Numbered from the stretch's first letter, positions 7,866-16,952 are shown. The stretch: 64,000 nt of DNA from Rossellomorea sp036867415 (GCF_036867415.1 NZ_JBAJHU010000002.1:558001-622000), one strand, 5' to 3'. The notes: generated by a model not told the origin, from the letters alone. Made by a program: numbers and translations.

Positions 7866-9482
7866 ATGAAAACAATCCAGCCGATACTCATCGTCATCAT
7901 CCTTCTATCCCTTCTCGCCTTCTCTTTCCCCGGCTCCTGCGGGTTTGCCGCCAACCCTCCCAGGAAAAATGTGATCTTCATGATCATGGACGGAACGAAT
8001 TCAGACATTGTCACCCTTTCACGCTGGTATAAAGGATCAGCATTGAATTTGGATAAGATTCTCGCCGGCGGCGTACGGACGTATTCGGGGGAATCCGCAA
8101 TTACGGACTCAGCAGCAGCCGGGTCGGCCATGGCCACCGGGAGGAAGACGCGCGCAGACTATATCGGCATGAACGCGAAAGGTAAGCCCGTGCTGACCGT
8201 TTTGGAAGCAGCCAGGCTATCGGGTTATGGCACAGGAATCGTCGCCACCTCTCCCGTCCAGCATGCAACTCCGGCTGCTTTCACCTCCCATGTCCTGAAC
8301 CGCGATGATTTCGGCGACATCGGGGAGCAGCAGGTCTACCAGGAACTCGACGTCATCCTCGGCGGCGGGGCAGCCTGGCTCAAACCGAAACCTAAAAACG
8401 CCGTCAAAAATGATGACGGCATGCTCAAAACCAAACAAATTTCCCGCGAAGACGGAGAGAATCATATCGCAACGATTAAATCCGGTTCGAGCTACTCCTT
8501 CATTACAAAGAAAGAGGGGCTTTCAAAAAGGAACTCCGGCGAAAGACTGTGGGGAGCTTTTGCAGAAGAAGATCTCGCCTATGATTTTGACCGGAAAGCG
8601 TTGAAACCGGATGAACCGACGCTAGCCGAGATGACCCGGGCGGCAATTGGCCGGCTTTCTGATAAGGATAAGGGCTTCTTTCTCATGGTCGAAGGAAGCA
8701 AGGTCGATTGGGCGGCCCACAAGAATGACCCCGTCGGTATGATCAGTGAGGTGCTTAGCTTCGATCAGGCTGTCGGGGAAGCATTGAAGTTTGCAGAGAA
8801 AGATGGGAACACGATGGTCATCGCCGTAACCGATCACGGGAACAGCGGGCTGACCCTTGGAAATGCCGATACGGATAAAACATATAAAAGTCAGCCCCGT
8901 GAAAACTTCATCGAGCCATTGAAGAAAGCGAAGTATACGGTCAAGGGAGCAACCTCCCAATTGAAAAAAGATCGCTCCAATTTGAAAGAAGTGCTAAAAG
9001 CCTATGGACTGACCGGGTTAAGTAAAAAAGAATACTGTCTCATGGATGAAGCCAAGAGTGTGGGAGACCTCGAGAATGAGATGGTCAAGCTGATGGCCAA
9101 GCGTTCGAATCTGGGATTCTCCACACATGGGCATACCGGAGAGGATGTTTTCTTATATGCTTATGGCCCAGGCAAGCCTGCGGGATTGATTGAGAACACA
9201 GAGCTCCCTCAAGTCATGGCCGGCTATCTTGGGTTTGCATTGGATTCAGGCCCGTTTTCTGACTGGTATTTGGATGGCAAGGAATTTTTCAGAGAACGCG
9301 GTTACCGGGTGCTGATCGATAAACGGGATAACAAGAATCCTGAATTGGTCGTGACCCGGGGCGATGAGGAGCTTCGGTTTCCGGAAAATAAGAATTTTTA
9401 TTTTAGAAATGGCGAGGCTGTTAAGCTGAAAAGTGTGAATGTTCATAGTGGGGGGAGATTTTATATTCATTGGGAAGAGTAG
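7866..9482 (+). CDS. Secreted alkaline phosphatase (PhoA family)
   Basis: Alkaline phosphatases hydrolyse phosphate monoesters outside the membrane using two zinc ions, a magnesium ion and a phosphorylated serine. A signal peptide (MKTIQPILIVIILLSLLAFS, probably cut near CGFAA) is followed by metal ligand D42 in IMDGTNSD, the nucleophile in AITDSAAAGSAMATG (S82), the VQHATPAAFTSH block (133-142), DHGNSGL, and a C-terminal STHGHTGEDVFLYAYGPG block with the last zinc histidine. At 538 residues it is somewhat longer than B. subtilis PhoA, with an extra C-terminal basic domain of about 80 residues. AAAGGAGACGAAATC precedes the ATG. Phosphate control (a PhoP box) is likely from the family, but I did not see convincing repeats upstream. 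Confidence 0.92.
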   Translation: MKTIQPILIVIILLSLLAFSFPGSCGFAANPPRKNVIFMIMDGTNSDIVTLSRWYKGSALNLDKILAGGVRTYSGESAITDSAAAGSAMATGRKTRADYIGMNAKGKPVLTVLEAARLSGYGTGIVATSPVQHATPAAFTSHVLNRDDFGDIGEQQVYQELDVILGGGAAWLKPKPKNAVKNDDGMLKTKQISREDGENHIATIKSGSSYSFITKKEGLSKRNSGERLWGAFAEEDLAYDFDRKALKPDEPTLAEMTRAAIGRLSDKDKGFFLMVEGSKVDWAAHKNDPVGMISEVLSFDQAVGEALKFAEKDGNTMVIAVTDHGNSGLTLGNADTDKTYKSQPRENFIEPLKKAKYTVKGATSQLKKDRSNLKEVLKAYGLTGLSKKEYCLMDEAKSVGDLENEMVKLMAKRSNLGFSTHGHTGEDVFLYAYGPGKPAGLIENTELPQVMAGYLGFALDSGPFSDWYLDGKEFFRERGYRVLIDKRDNKNPELVVTRGDEELRFPENKNFYFRNGEAVKLKSVNVHSGGRFYIHWEE

Positions 9483-9522
9483 GATTTTTGGCGGCAGCTG
9501 AATTTGGGGTTCATTGGGGCGG

Positions 9523-9641
9523 GGTGCCAGGCTCAAATTCGTTGTTTTGAGCCTGGCTCAGAATTCTATTAGCAATTTTGTACCTGGTACAATTTGAAGT
9601 TTATGTACCAGGTACAATTCCCCCGATTTGTACCTGGTACA
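9523..9641. repeat. 25-bp-pitch palindrome array, five units
   Basis: Five copies of a 13-bp palindrome around CCWGG are centred at 9529, 9554, 9585, 9610 and 9635, giving steps of 25, 31, 25 and 25. Two units have GAGCC/GGCTC-type arms (the first is mixed) and three have TGTACC/GGTACA arms. Spacers are unrelated. The array fills the gap between the alkaline phosphatase and the SWIM gene; no terminator is recognised there. Confidence 0.9.
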
Positions 9642-9807
9642 CAACTAAACACCCCATCACCACACTCCCCAACCATTCGACATTTCCCGAGAAATATTTC
9701 ACCTCCCTTTCCCCAACTTCTGCACATTTCCCCTCTGTTATTCCATTCCACACTCCTTTTGCGTTATAATTATAGAATGCGATTTTATAGATGGGAGAGA
9801 TTGTTGG

Positions 9808-11466
9808 ATGGCGATTCGGATTGAGGAATTGAAGGATAAATTGATTCCGATGAGTCGGTCGATTCAGGGTGAGCTGAATCCCGGGACTGACGATGGGCGT
9901 AATATTGTCTCAAAAGGGCTTCTTTTGTTTCGCCAGAACCTGGTGTCGAATGTGAAGGTACGCGATGAGGAAGCCAGTGCCGATGTTCAGGATGTCACAC
10001 CTGTTTCCGTGCGCCTCGATTTGCAGTTTCCAATGCTGAGCAAGTGCTCATGCCCATATTCGGGCTGGTGCCGGCATCAGATGGCCGTTTTTTTCATGCT
10101 TTACAATAAAGTGGCCAGGGTCAGTGAGTGGATTCAGGATTGGCGCAGCCAGGAAAGCTCTCCCGCTTCGGCTGTAGATGACAATGACAATTCATCTCTA
10201 AGCGAGTTATTGAAGAAACACGGCAGTACCGGTGCCCTCCGGAAGGCCAGTGATTTATTGCAGGAACGGAAAACACGGGGAAATACACCCCATGAATGGT
10301 GGCAGTTCTTCGAGACGCTCTTACAGAAAGAGGATCTTCAGCTTCTCGAACGACAGCCCTATTTGATGGACGTCATTATTCAGAATATTTATAAACGATT
10401 CAATAAGGAAGCACCGTTTGAGCGTGAATGGAAGCCTCTTTATCAGCTTTTTGCTACGTTCTTCCTGACGTTAAAAGTCGATGGTTTTTTACAAAAGAGG
10501 GACATTGAACTGAACCGCGAACAGTATGCCCTCTTCGATTATCTTTTGGACCAGATGGAAGATGCGGTCGAGAAGCTTTCGGTACATGCGATGCCGTTCA
10601 GCTTTGATCCGTTCATTGCATTTTTAAAAGAAAGATCCGCCGAAATGAGTGAAGATCTGGATCACAGTATAACTGTCAAAGCCGAGGTGTATCGTTTTAT
10701 TTGGTACTATCTGTTCAAACAAAAGGCTTGGCGGCGAGATGAAGTGAATCGGCTTGAAGCCTCCGGAACGCCCCAGGACCCATTCACCCAGATTGCCCTC
10801 CTTCATCAATATCTGCTTCTTGAAGAGTTTGAAAAGGCGGATGAAATGGTGGAAGCGATCGGTACCGAGCTTGTTGTCTATTCAGAGTTCTGGCTGGTGA
10901 AATTCGTGCTTTCGAAACGGTATGAGGCGCTGCTTCTTTTGCTGAAGGCGATTTTGAAAAGGCTGCCGGTTTACATCGAAGAACGGGATCATTATGAAGC
11001 ATCAAGCTTCGTTCGCTGGTTCGTCCGGAAGCTGCCGACGGAGTGGCTGATGGAAAGGGATCCTCACTTCTTAAGGGAGCTCCTGCTGTCTATGCTGCCA
11101 TTCAGCTATTACAGCTACACTGAATTCCTGCTTAACACAAAATCTTACCGTGAATGGGTGGAGCTGCAGAAGTATATGGGCTATTCGATCCCTGAGATGG
11201 AGAATCTCGGTCTCCCGCAGGTGTATAAGGAGTCACCGGAGCTAGCCCTCCCCCTCTATTATAATGGCGTGGTTGATGCGATCGAACAGAAGAACCGCGA
11301 CAGCTACAGGCAGGCGGTCCGGTACATGAAAAAGATCCGGACGATTTATAAAAAGCTGAAGCAAACGGATAAATGGGATGCTTATTTAACGTACAATTTG
11401 GAAAAATACAAGCGATTACGTGCGTTTCAAGAAGAATGCAGAAAGGGAAAGTTGATTGATGCTTAA
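9808..11466 (+). CDS. ywqB: SWIM zinc-finger protein
   Basis: A 552-residue cytosolic protein with a SWIM zinc-binding motif of the CxCx5CxH kind at residues 80-90 (C80, C82, C88, H90 in CSCPYSGWCRH), after an N-terminal beta-rich part, and a long helical C-terminal region. SWIM proteins are often coupled to SNF2-type helicases, and here the helicase gene overlaps the 3' end. This matches ywqB-ywqA of B. subtilis. The role is unknown; DNA or protein binding in support of the helicase is inferred. Confidence 0.88.
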   Translation: MAIRIEELKDKLIPMSRSIQGELNPGTDDGRNIVSKGLLLFRQNLVSNVKVRDEEASADVQDVTPVSVRLDLQFPMLSKCSCPYSGWCRHQMAVFFMLYNKVARVSEWIQDWRSQESSPASAVDDNDNSSLSELLKKHGSTGALRKASDLLQERKTRGNTPHEWWQFFETLLQKEDLQLLERQPYLMDVIIQNIYKRFNKEAPFEREWKPLYQLFATFFLTLKVDGFLQKRDIELNREQYALFDYLLDQMEDAVEKLSVHAMPFSFDPFIAFLKERSAEMSEDLDHSITVKAEVYRFIWYYLFKQKAWRRDEVNRLEASGTPQDPFTQIALLHQYLLLEEFEKADEMVEAIGTELVVYSEFWLVKFVLSKRYEALLLLLKAILKRLPVYIEERDHYEASSFVRWFVRKLPTEWLMERDPHFLRELLLSMLPFSYYSYTEFLLNTKSYREWVELQKYMGYSIPEMENLGLPQVYKESPELALPLYYNGVVDAIEQKNRDSYRQAVRYMKKIRTIYKKLKQTDKWDAYLTYNLEKYKRLRAFQEECRKGKLIDA

Positions 11467-14287
11467 ACTGTCTTCCGTGAAAATCAATGTAGATGCAACT
11501 AAATATGAAGACCGTTTCTTTCTGACCGCTGAAAATAGGGATGGTGTCCTGCTTCCGCCTTCAGAGTGGAAAAGTCAGCTGTTTCTTTGGCATGAGGAGT
11601 CCAAATACGGGACCCTTTTGAACGATACGATCGTGAGTGACGGGATTGTCGTGTCTAAGTGGCAGCTTCTCACCCTCCTTGCTCAGGAACATTTCAGCGG
11701 GATGGTGGATTGGGACTGGGATGAAACCGGTCAGGCATGCAACGCGATTGCCCCAGTCATTTATGAAGCGATCGAAGCCGGACGCTGGCTGCCGCGCTTT
11801 CAGGAATGGCAGGAATCAGGTCTCCAATTCCATATACCCGATGAAGTCTGGAAGAATTTCAACGAAGAATTTTGGCAGCAGGACCTTCCTGACGGCCCTT
11901 CCCTCAGCACTTTAACACAGCAGTGGTTTGAAGGGTCGCTGAATGAAGCGATGGCTGCAGGCGGCTCTGAAGCGATGAAGAGAATTCAGAAGCTGAAGGA
12001 AAGTACGCTGACTTCCGAAGAGCTTCATGCGTATTTTGACGAGAAACGCTGGAGTGAGTGGATCAGCGGTGAAGAGGATGAGGAATTGCCGTTTTCGGTC
12101 GGACTCAGGATTTCGGAACCGCTTGATGAGGATGAAACATGGCAGCTCGAAACGATTCTGCGCGACCGGAAAAAGGAAAAGCGTGTGATTTCGCTGGCGG
12201 AGGATACGGTTCCGACATCTTGGAAACGATACCTCCCCCAGGTTCGGGAAGAGCAGGAACGCTGGCTGAAGATGATGCCGATTTTGCGTAATCAAGACGG
12301 ATCATTAACCGATTCCCTCAGTGAGCAGGATGCATGGGATTTCTTATCGGTCCTCAGTGTAAAGCTGATCGACCTTGATATCGAAATTCTCCTACCATCC
12401 TGGTGGGAAGCGATGAAGGATGCCCAGGTATTGGTGAAGGCGAAGTTGAAAAATACCGACACCAGTTACCGGCCATCTTTTGTAGGATTGAACGCCATGC
12501 TTGATTTCGACTGGCGCCTGTCCATGAACGGGGTCAATTTATCAGAAGAAGATTTTAATAAACTGGTAGACGATCAGCGGAGGCTGGTAAAGATCCGCGG
12601 CCAATGGATGAAGCTGGACCCGGCGATGATCCGCCGCATTCAGCAGATGATGACGAAAGCAAAGCAGGAAGGCATCTCCATTCAGGATATGCTCGAGCAA
12701 GAACTGGTACCGAGAGATGAAGAAGATGACGCGGTTGAGCCTGATGACGAGTATGATCCATATACATATGCCCGTATTCAGCTGGAGCTGAATCGTTCTC
12801 TGAAGAAACTTGTCAGTCAGTTGACGAATGTCTCTTCGATTCCGCTGGTTGAAACTCCTGAAGACTTCCACGGTGAACTTCGTCCTTATCAGCAGCTGGG
12901 GATGAGTTGGATGTTATTTCTGCGGAAATTCGGCTTTGGAGCGTGTCTTGCCGATGATATGGGACTTGGAAAAACGGTTCAGCTCATCACGTATTTGCTT
13001 CACGTGAAAACGACCGAAAAACCGGAGACTCCGGCTTTGATCATTGCGCCTACCTCAGTTCTCGGGAACTGGCAGCGTGAGCTCAAGAAATTCGCACCGG
13101 ATTTAAAGGTTCATCTTCATTACGGTCCTTCTCGTGCAAAAGAAGAGAAGTTTTCTGAACGGACAGCCGATATGGACATCGTCCTCACTTCTTACGGCTT
13201 GTCACATATTGATTTTGAAGAGCTGTCATTAGTGGATTGGAGCTCCATCTCACTGGATGAAGCCCAGAACATCAAGAATGCGAACACGAAACAGTCACGT
13301 GCCATCCGCAAGCTGACCGGGAAACACCATATTGCACTCACCGGTACACCGATGGAAAACCGGCTGTCAGAACTGTGGTCCATCTTTGACTTCCTGAACC
13401 ATGGCTATCTCGGCGGCTTCACACAATACCAGAAGAATTATATTGCACCGATTGAAAAGGACGAATCACAGGAAAAAGTCCGAGAGCTTCAGGCTAAAAT
13501 CAAACCGTTCCTGCTCCGCAGGACGAAGAAGGACCCTGAAGTCGAGCTCAACCTTCCTGAAAAAATCGAGCAGAAAGAATACTGCAGTCTGACTGCTGAA
13601 CAGGCAGCCCTGTATGAGCAGCTTGTTCAGGAAACACTAAGCAAGATCGAGACATTGAGCGGGTTCGAACGCAAGGGATTGATTCTGCAGATGCTGAATC
13701 AATTGAAGCAGCTCTGCAACCACCCGGCTCTTTATCTGAAAGAACCGGATCCGAAAATGATCCTGACGCGCTCCGAAAAAATGCAGAAGTTGAAAGACAT
13801 TGTGGAAACAGCACTTGAATCCGGAGAGGCTGTACTGATCTTCACCCAGTATATTTCTATGGGGGAAATGATCCAGGAGGTCATCAAAGAGGAATTCGCC
13901 GTCGATGTCCCCTTCCTGAATGGAAGCATGGCCAAAGGCAAGCGCGATGAACTGGTGGAGCGGTTCCAAAACGGGGATTTCCCTGTATTCCTGCTTTCCT
14001 TGAAGGCCGGCGGAACGGGATTGAACCTGACTGCCGCCAACCACGTCATCCACTACGACCGCTGGTGGAACCCGGCCGTCGAAAACCAGGCCACCGACCG
14101 GGCATACCGGATCGGCCAGCAGCGGTTTGTTCATGTTCATAAAATGGTGGCATCAGGAACACTTGAGGAAAAAATCGACGCGATGCTCGAAAAGAAACAG
14201 GCATTGAATGACGAGATCATCAGAAGCGACCAGTGGGTTACCGAGTTGTCCGATCAGGATCTGCAGTCGTTGTTGGTGCTGGAATAG
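11459..14287 (+). CDS. ywqA: SNF2-family DNA helicase/translocase
   Basis: A 942-residue Swi2/Snf2 ATPase. An N-terminal SNF2-associated region of about 450 residues is followed by the helicase core: Walker A in ADDMGLGKTVQ at about 500, motif II in SLDEAQNIKN at about 600, LTGTPMENRLSELW, and the C-terminal RecA lobe with LSLKAGGTGLNL and the QATDRAYRIGQ arginine finger motif. Related proteins such as RapA remodel protein-DNA complexes. The ATG overlaps the stop of the SWIM gene; a TTG directly before it is an alternative start (both behind AAAGGGAAA). Confidence 0.93.
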   Translation: MLKLSSVKINVDATKYEDRFFLTAENRDGVLLPPSEWKSQLFLWHEESKYGTLLNDTIVSDGIVVSKWQLLTLLAQEHFSGMVDWDWDETGQACNAIAPVIYEAIEAGRWLPRFQEWQESGLQFHIPDEVWKNFNEEFWQQDLPDGPSLSTLTQQWFEGSLNEAMAAGGSEAMKRIQKLKESTLTSEELHAYFDEKRWSEWISGEEDEELPFSVGLRISEPLDEDETWQLETILRDRKKEKRVISLAEDTVPTSWKRYLPQVREEQERWLKMMPILRNQDGSLTDSLSEQDAWDFLSVLSVKLIDLDIEILLPSWWEAMKDAQVLVKAKLKNTDTSYRPSFVGLNAMLDFDWRLSMNGVNLSEEDFNKLVDDQRRLVKIRGQWMKLDPAMIRRIQQMMTKAKQEGISIQDMLEQELVPRDEEDDAVEPDDEYDPYTYARIQLELNRSLKKLVSQLTNVSSIPLVETPEDFHGELRPYQQLGMSWMLFLRKFGFGACLADDMGLGKTVQLITYLLHVKTTEKPETPALIIAPTSVLGNWQRELKKFAPDLKVHLHYGPSRAKEEKFSERTADMDIVLTSYGLSHIDFEELSLVDWSSISLDEAQNIKNANTKQSRAIRKLTGKHHIALTGTPMENRLSELWSIFDFLNHGYLGGFTQYQKNYIAPIEKDESQEKVRELQAKIKPFLLRRTKKDPEVELNLPEKIEQKEYCSLTAEQAALYEQLVQETLSKIETLSGFERKGLILQMLNQLKQLCNHPALYLKEPDPKMILTRSEKMQKLKDIVETALESGEAVLIFTQYISMGEMIQEVIKEEFAVDVPFLNGSMAKGKRDELVERFQNGDFPVFLLSLKAGGTGLNLTAANHVIHYDRWWNPAVENQATDRAYRIGQQRFVHVHKMVASGTLEEKIDAMLEKKQALNDEIIRSDQWVTELSDQDLQSLLVLE

Positions 14288-14302
14288 AATAGCTAGGCAG
14301 GA

Positions 14303-14329
14303 CCTCACCCGTTTAGGGAGGGGTTTTTT
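14303..14329 (+). terminator. Terminator after the helicase gene
   Basis: CCTCACCC pairs with GGGAGGGG around a five-base loop with one mismatch, followed by six T residues. Confidence 0.8.
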
Positions 14330-14427
14330 GCCGTTGGCGGCGGCAGAATTGGTCGCTTAGAAGATAGGTATCAATGGGACTTTCTAACGGATCTGAGGAG
14401 CGGGGACAGTTTAGAATAATTCTCAGG

Positions 14428-14541
14428 GGATCATATATTTCTGAAATGGATCGTATATTTGTCGAATGGATTATTTAATTGGAAAATGGATCGTAAATCC
14501 CTGGGAACGGCTCATAAATTTTAAAAATGGATCATATCTCA
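14428..14541. repeat. 20-bp-pitch iterated-word array, six units (GGATCRTA)
   Basis: The word AATGGATCRTAWATTT recurs with GG at 14428, 14448, 14468, 14488, 14509 and 14529, steps of 20, 20, 20, 21 and 20. The first eight to eleven bases are kept while the rest of each unit drifts. It lies in the 560-base gap between two convergent transcription units. The rest of that gap holds a terminator on each side and nothing else that I recognise. Confidence 0.85.
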
Positions 14542-14605
14542 ACGTTAGTCCTTGTTTTGACTCTGCACAACCATTGATAAACCACTCCACATATCCAATT
14601 CCAAC

Positions 14606-14636
14606 AAAAAAACAGCCGGTTCCACAGGAAACCGAC
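14606..14636 (-). terminator. Terminator-like hairpin for the ssbB unit
   Basis: On the minus strand CGGTTTCC pairs with GGAACCGG around a short loop and is followed by seven T residues. It lies about 210 bases beyond the stop of the small coiled-coil gene, with no gene recognised in between. Confidence 0.7.
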
Positions 14637-14846
14637 CCTACACGAAGACATATTGGGGAATTGCATTGCTACTTCACTACTTACTTACGATATTCTATGT
14701 CTAACGAGGCATGTTAGAGGGATGACGCGGTGACATGATGACAATTGGACTTGAGACAAATACGAATAGGTTGGACAGAAATTATATTTGTAATTGGATA
14801 TGCGTTCTGAAGAGTTCTAAGGTGGAGCTATTATGCGAAGGATTCC

Positions 14847-15020
14847 TTAAGATGTGGTTTGCAGGACGGCTTTCGGATAATCATAGCCTTGTTCAAGTGC
14901 CGTGACCCGTTGTGACAGGTAGAAATTCTCGACGTTTGCCCTTGCTACTTTTTTGATCAGTTCTTCATTCAATTTTTCCAATCGGTCGATTCGCTGTTCC
15001 AGCGTTTGCAGGGTTGCCAC
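14847..15020 (-). CDS. Small coiled-coil protein, 57 residues
   Basis: A GTG start lies seven bases after AAAGGAGG and opens a leucine heptad pattern (TLQTLEQRIDRLEKLNEELIKK, about residues 3-24), then NVENFYLSQRVTALEQGYDYP. It follows ssbB by 19 bases and is probably cotranscribed. I know no function for it; a helical oligomer that works beside SsbB is only a guess. An ATG 29 codons upstream would overlap ssbB and lacks a ribosome site. Confidence 0.7.
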   Translation of the reverse strand: MATLQTLEQRIDRLEKLNEELIKKVARANVENFYLSQRVTALEQGYDYPKAVLQTTS

Positions 15021-15039
15021 GTGTTCCCCTCCTTTCCTT

Positions 15040-15420
15040 TTAGAATGGCAGCTCGACTGGTTCTTTTTCCGGGGCCGGATCTTTTTCAGACTGCGGCTTC
15101 GGATCAAGGAATCTGATCAATTCGGCGACGACTTCGGTGACATAGATTCGCTTGCCTTGATCATTTTCATAATTGCGGGTCTGAATCCGGCCCGTAATCC
15201 CGACGACCGAGCCTTTGCGGCAATATTTCTCGGTATTATCGGCAGCCTTGTTCCATAGCTTGCACAGGACGAAATCCGCATCCACTTGACCTTGCTGGTT
15301 TTTGAACTGGCGGTTCACGGCAACTGTCACATTGAGGACCGACCTTCCTTCCGCCGTTTTCCTCGCTTCAGGATCCTTGGTGAGTCTGCCCACCAGGGTT
15401 ACTTGATTGATCACCTTCAT
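15040..15420 (-). CDS. ssbB: Single-stranded DNA-binding protein, SsbB type
   Basis: The 126-residue protein has one OB fold (NQVTLVGRLTKDPE at 5-18 through VVAELIRFLDPK) and a short tail ending VELPF, which matches the LPF peptide that recruits partner proteins. Essential SsbA has a long glycine/glutamine-rich linker; its absence and the ywpH-like position next to ywpF point to SsbB, which protects incoming DNA during transformation. It is divergent from ywpF. A ComK site (paired AAAA-N5-TTTT) would be expected upstream; only partial matches are present. Confidence 0.88.
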   Translation of the reverse strand: MKVINQVTLVGRLTKDPEARKTAEGRSVLNVTVAVNRQFKNQQGQVDADFVLCKLWNKAADNTEKYCRKGSVVGITGRIQTRNYENDQGKRIYVTEVVAELIRFLDPKPQSEKDPAPEKEPVELPF

Positions 15421-15772
15421 TCAACACTCCTTTCTCTTTGGAATGTTTTCATCTTACACTCCCTCTTTCAAGCTTGTAAAATTGTAGATTTATCGAATCC
15501 GAAGCCTGATCACCCTTCAATTCGACAAATTGCCCTAGGGAGATTTCCCATTTTTAAACCCAAAAAAGGCCAAATATCAGAAATTGGACTTTTTTAACAC
15601 AATTACATATTAGGGATTCCATTCCCTCTGTGATATAATTTTTTTAACTAGGCTTTTTACGATTTTTTTACCCGTAATCAGCAAGTGCACACGGACCTGC
15701 AACACGAACGAAGAGCTACAATCTTTTTGGGTACTGCCTTTCACTATAACCTTTTATGGGAGATGTTCGTTC
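15421..15772. other. Divergent intergenic region ssbB / ywpF
   Basis: This 352-base stretch is AT-rich and holds the control regions of both genes. TATAAT occurs near 15634 on the plus strand, without a good -35. Several A and T runs lie near 15555-15600, but no complete ComK box is visible. No reading frame, repeat or hairpin of note was seen. Confidence 0.6.
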
Positions 15773-16213
15773 ATGAAAACCTTTAAAGTGATTTCACTCC
15801 AGGTAGTGGATAAAGAGGAACTCCATGATTTCGACATTGAGGACGGTCTGATCATCAATAAAGAGGATGGAAACAGCACTTGGCTTGTGGAAACGTATAT
15901 GTCCCAGAAGCACCTCGAGTTTTTCCAAAAGGTCCAGCAGCAGAAGGATGATTTGGAAATCCAGGTCGTTATCTCGAACAAAGCCAATGACCCTGCCGCG
16001 TTCTTGACATCCATCCGCGGCATCAAAAAGATAAATGACCAGATGAGTATTTTATTTGAAGGAAAATTAAAGAAGCAGCGTAACGAATATGCAGAACTTC
16101 TATTGGACGACTTGGTTCAAAAGGGATATTCCGGTGATGAACTGGTGAAAGAATTCCGAGAAAAGATGGTGTCTAAGCCTCGCATACCGGCTACCTCAAA
16201 ACCGAGTGTCTAA
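15773..16213 (+). CDS. ywpF: YwpF-like protein
   Basis: A 146-residue cytosolic protein that starts MKTFKVISLQVVDKEE and matches YwpF of B. subtilis in length, opening sequence and position next to ssbB (ywpH). The family is of unknown function. The C-terminal helix AELLLDDLVQKGYSGDELVKEFREKM is amphipathic. GGGAGA lies ten bases before the ATG. It is followed by sinR with a separate promoter. Confidence 0.8.
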   Translation: MKTFKVISLQVVDKEELHDFDIEDGLIINKEDGNSTWLVETYMSQKHLEFFQKVQQQKDDLEIQVVISNKANDPAAFLTSIRGIKKINDQMSILFEGKLKKQRNEYAELLLDDLVQKGYSGDELVKEFREKMVSKPRIPATSKPSV

Positions 16214-16259
16214 TTTTGCGACAATATGTAAACTTCTTATAGAGCAGATGTTGACGGTT

Positions 16260-16268
16260 TGATATAAT
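16260..16268 (+). promoter_or_regulatory. Extended -10 promoter of sinR
   Basis: TGATATAAT, an extended -10 (TGn before a perfect TATAAT), lies about 37 bases before the sinR start. No good -35 is seen, which an extended -10 can tolerate. Confidence 0.55.
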
Positions 16269-16305
16269 AAGATTATCGAAACGATTTTATAGGCAGGTGT
16301 CCACT

Positions 16306-16626
16306 ATGATCGGAGCACGAGTGAAACGATATAGGCAGGAAAAAAGAATGTCAATGACAGAGCTGGCAGAAAAAGCCGGGGTTGCCAAGTCATATCTGAG
16401 CTCCATTGAACGAAACATCCAGCAAAACCCATCCATACAATTCCTGGAAAAGGTTTCTGCCGCTTTAGGCATTCCGATGGACGCATTATTGCATGATGAT
16501 TCCGGGGATAATCCAGTCGATCGCGAGTGGATTAAGATCGCTGAAGAAGCGTCGGATTCAGGGATAACAAAGGAACAATTCCGCGAGTTTATCGAATTCA
16601 ATAAATGGAAACTAGGTAATAAATAA
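16306..16626 (+). CDS. sinR: Biofilm master repressor SinR
   Basis: SinR represses matrix genes (eps, tapA-sipW-tasA in B. subtilis) and is antagonised by SinI. The 106 residues open MIGARVKRYRQEKRMSMTEL and carry the XRE helix-turn-helix with the block AEKAGVAKSYLSSIERN, as in SinR, and a C-terminal SinI-like dimerisation domain (DREWIKIAEEASDSGITKEQFREFIEFNK, about 72-100). The ATG was chosen by alignment with SinR and its AGGTG site; a GTG nine bases upstream is possible. Unlike B. subtilis, where sinI precedes sinR on the same strand, here sinI lies downstream and faces it across a shared terminator. Confidence 0.94.
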   Translation: MIGARVKRYRQEKRMSMTELAEKAGVAKSYLSSIERNIQQNPSIQFLEKVSAALGIPMDALLHDDSGDNPVDREWIKIAEEASDSGITKEQFREFIEFNKWKLGNK

Positions 16627-16656
16627 AGTCTTGCAAGTGGATTGCAAGACTTTTTC
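16625..16656. terminator. Shared terminator of sinR and sinI
   Basis: A perfect 12-bp stem AAAGTCTTGCAA / TTGCAAGACTTT with a five-base loop, flanked by T-runs on both strands, between the two converging stops. Confidence 0.92.
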
Positions 16657-16659
16657 TAT

Positions 16660-16797
16660 TTATACGATTTTGTATCCAGTCGCTTCCATTTTTTTATGGC
16701 TTTGCAGATACTCTCTAATTTCTTTTTTTGAAATTCCCGCATCCAGTGCTTGTTTGACTAGTTCGATCCATTCTAAATCCAGTTCACGCTTCTCCAA
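16660..16797 (-). CDS. sinI: SinR antagonist SinI
   Basis: SinI binds SinR one to one through the domain that SinR uses for dimerisation and so frees matrix genes. The block ELDLEWIELVKQALDAGISKKEIREYLQ matches SinI and is parallel to the SinR C-terminus. GGGAGGA is only one base from an ATG but seven from the TTG that follows two codons later, so I take the TTG, giving 45 residues; the ATG form would have 47. The gene stands alone behind a cyclic-di-GMP-type riboswitch, which is not part of the known B. subtilis sinI control. Confidence 0.9.
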   Translation of the reverse strand: MEKRELDLEWIELVKQALDAGISKKEIREYLQSHKKMEATGYKIV

Positions 16798-16830
16798 TTC
16801 CATTCCTCCCAAAATACAAGTATGTATTTC

Positions 16831-16952
16831 AGGCAATCCAGCCATCCTAGTCGCCTGATGAGTACTTTCTTATGTAAACCACTATCAAACTGCACTCATT
16901 TTCTTACCTTAGATCTGTGACTTTGCGTCCCTACCTTTCAATAGGTTTGCCT
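16831..16952 (-). promoter_or_regulatory. Class I cyclic-di-GMP riboswitch (GEMM) in the sinI leader
   Basis: On the minus strand the leader contains the GEMM-I signature in order: CAAAGGCAAACC, a hairpin CCTATT-GAAA-GGTAGG with the GNRA loop, GGGACGCAAAG, then GATCTAAGG, a long variable arm closed by ATGAGT/ACTCAT, and the 3' strand GATGGCTGGATTGCC. AGGCAA at the 5' end pairs with TTGCCT at the 3' end. This is the aptamer of the family that binds cyclic di-GMP. The second arm is longer than usual. Between aptamer and start there is a hairpin AAATACA/TGTATTT directly before GGGAGG and no U-tract, so control at translation is more likely than termination. Confidence 0.92.

Noticed and set aside
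14466..14717. Plus-strand 83-codon reading frame
   Set aside because: It is made of the 20-bp word array and a terminator; no ribosome site.
15421..15620. ComK box upstream of ssbB
   Set aside because: Only partial AAAA-N5-TTTT matches in an AT-rich stretch; spacing of the required pair not met.
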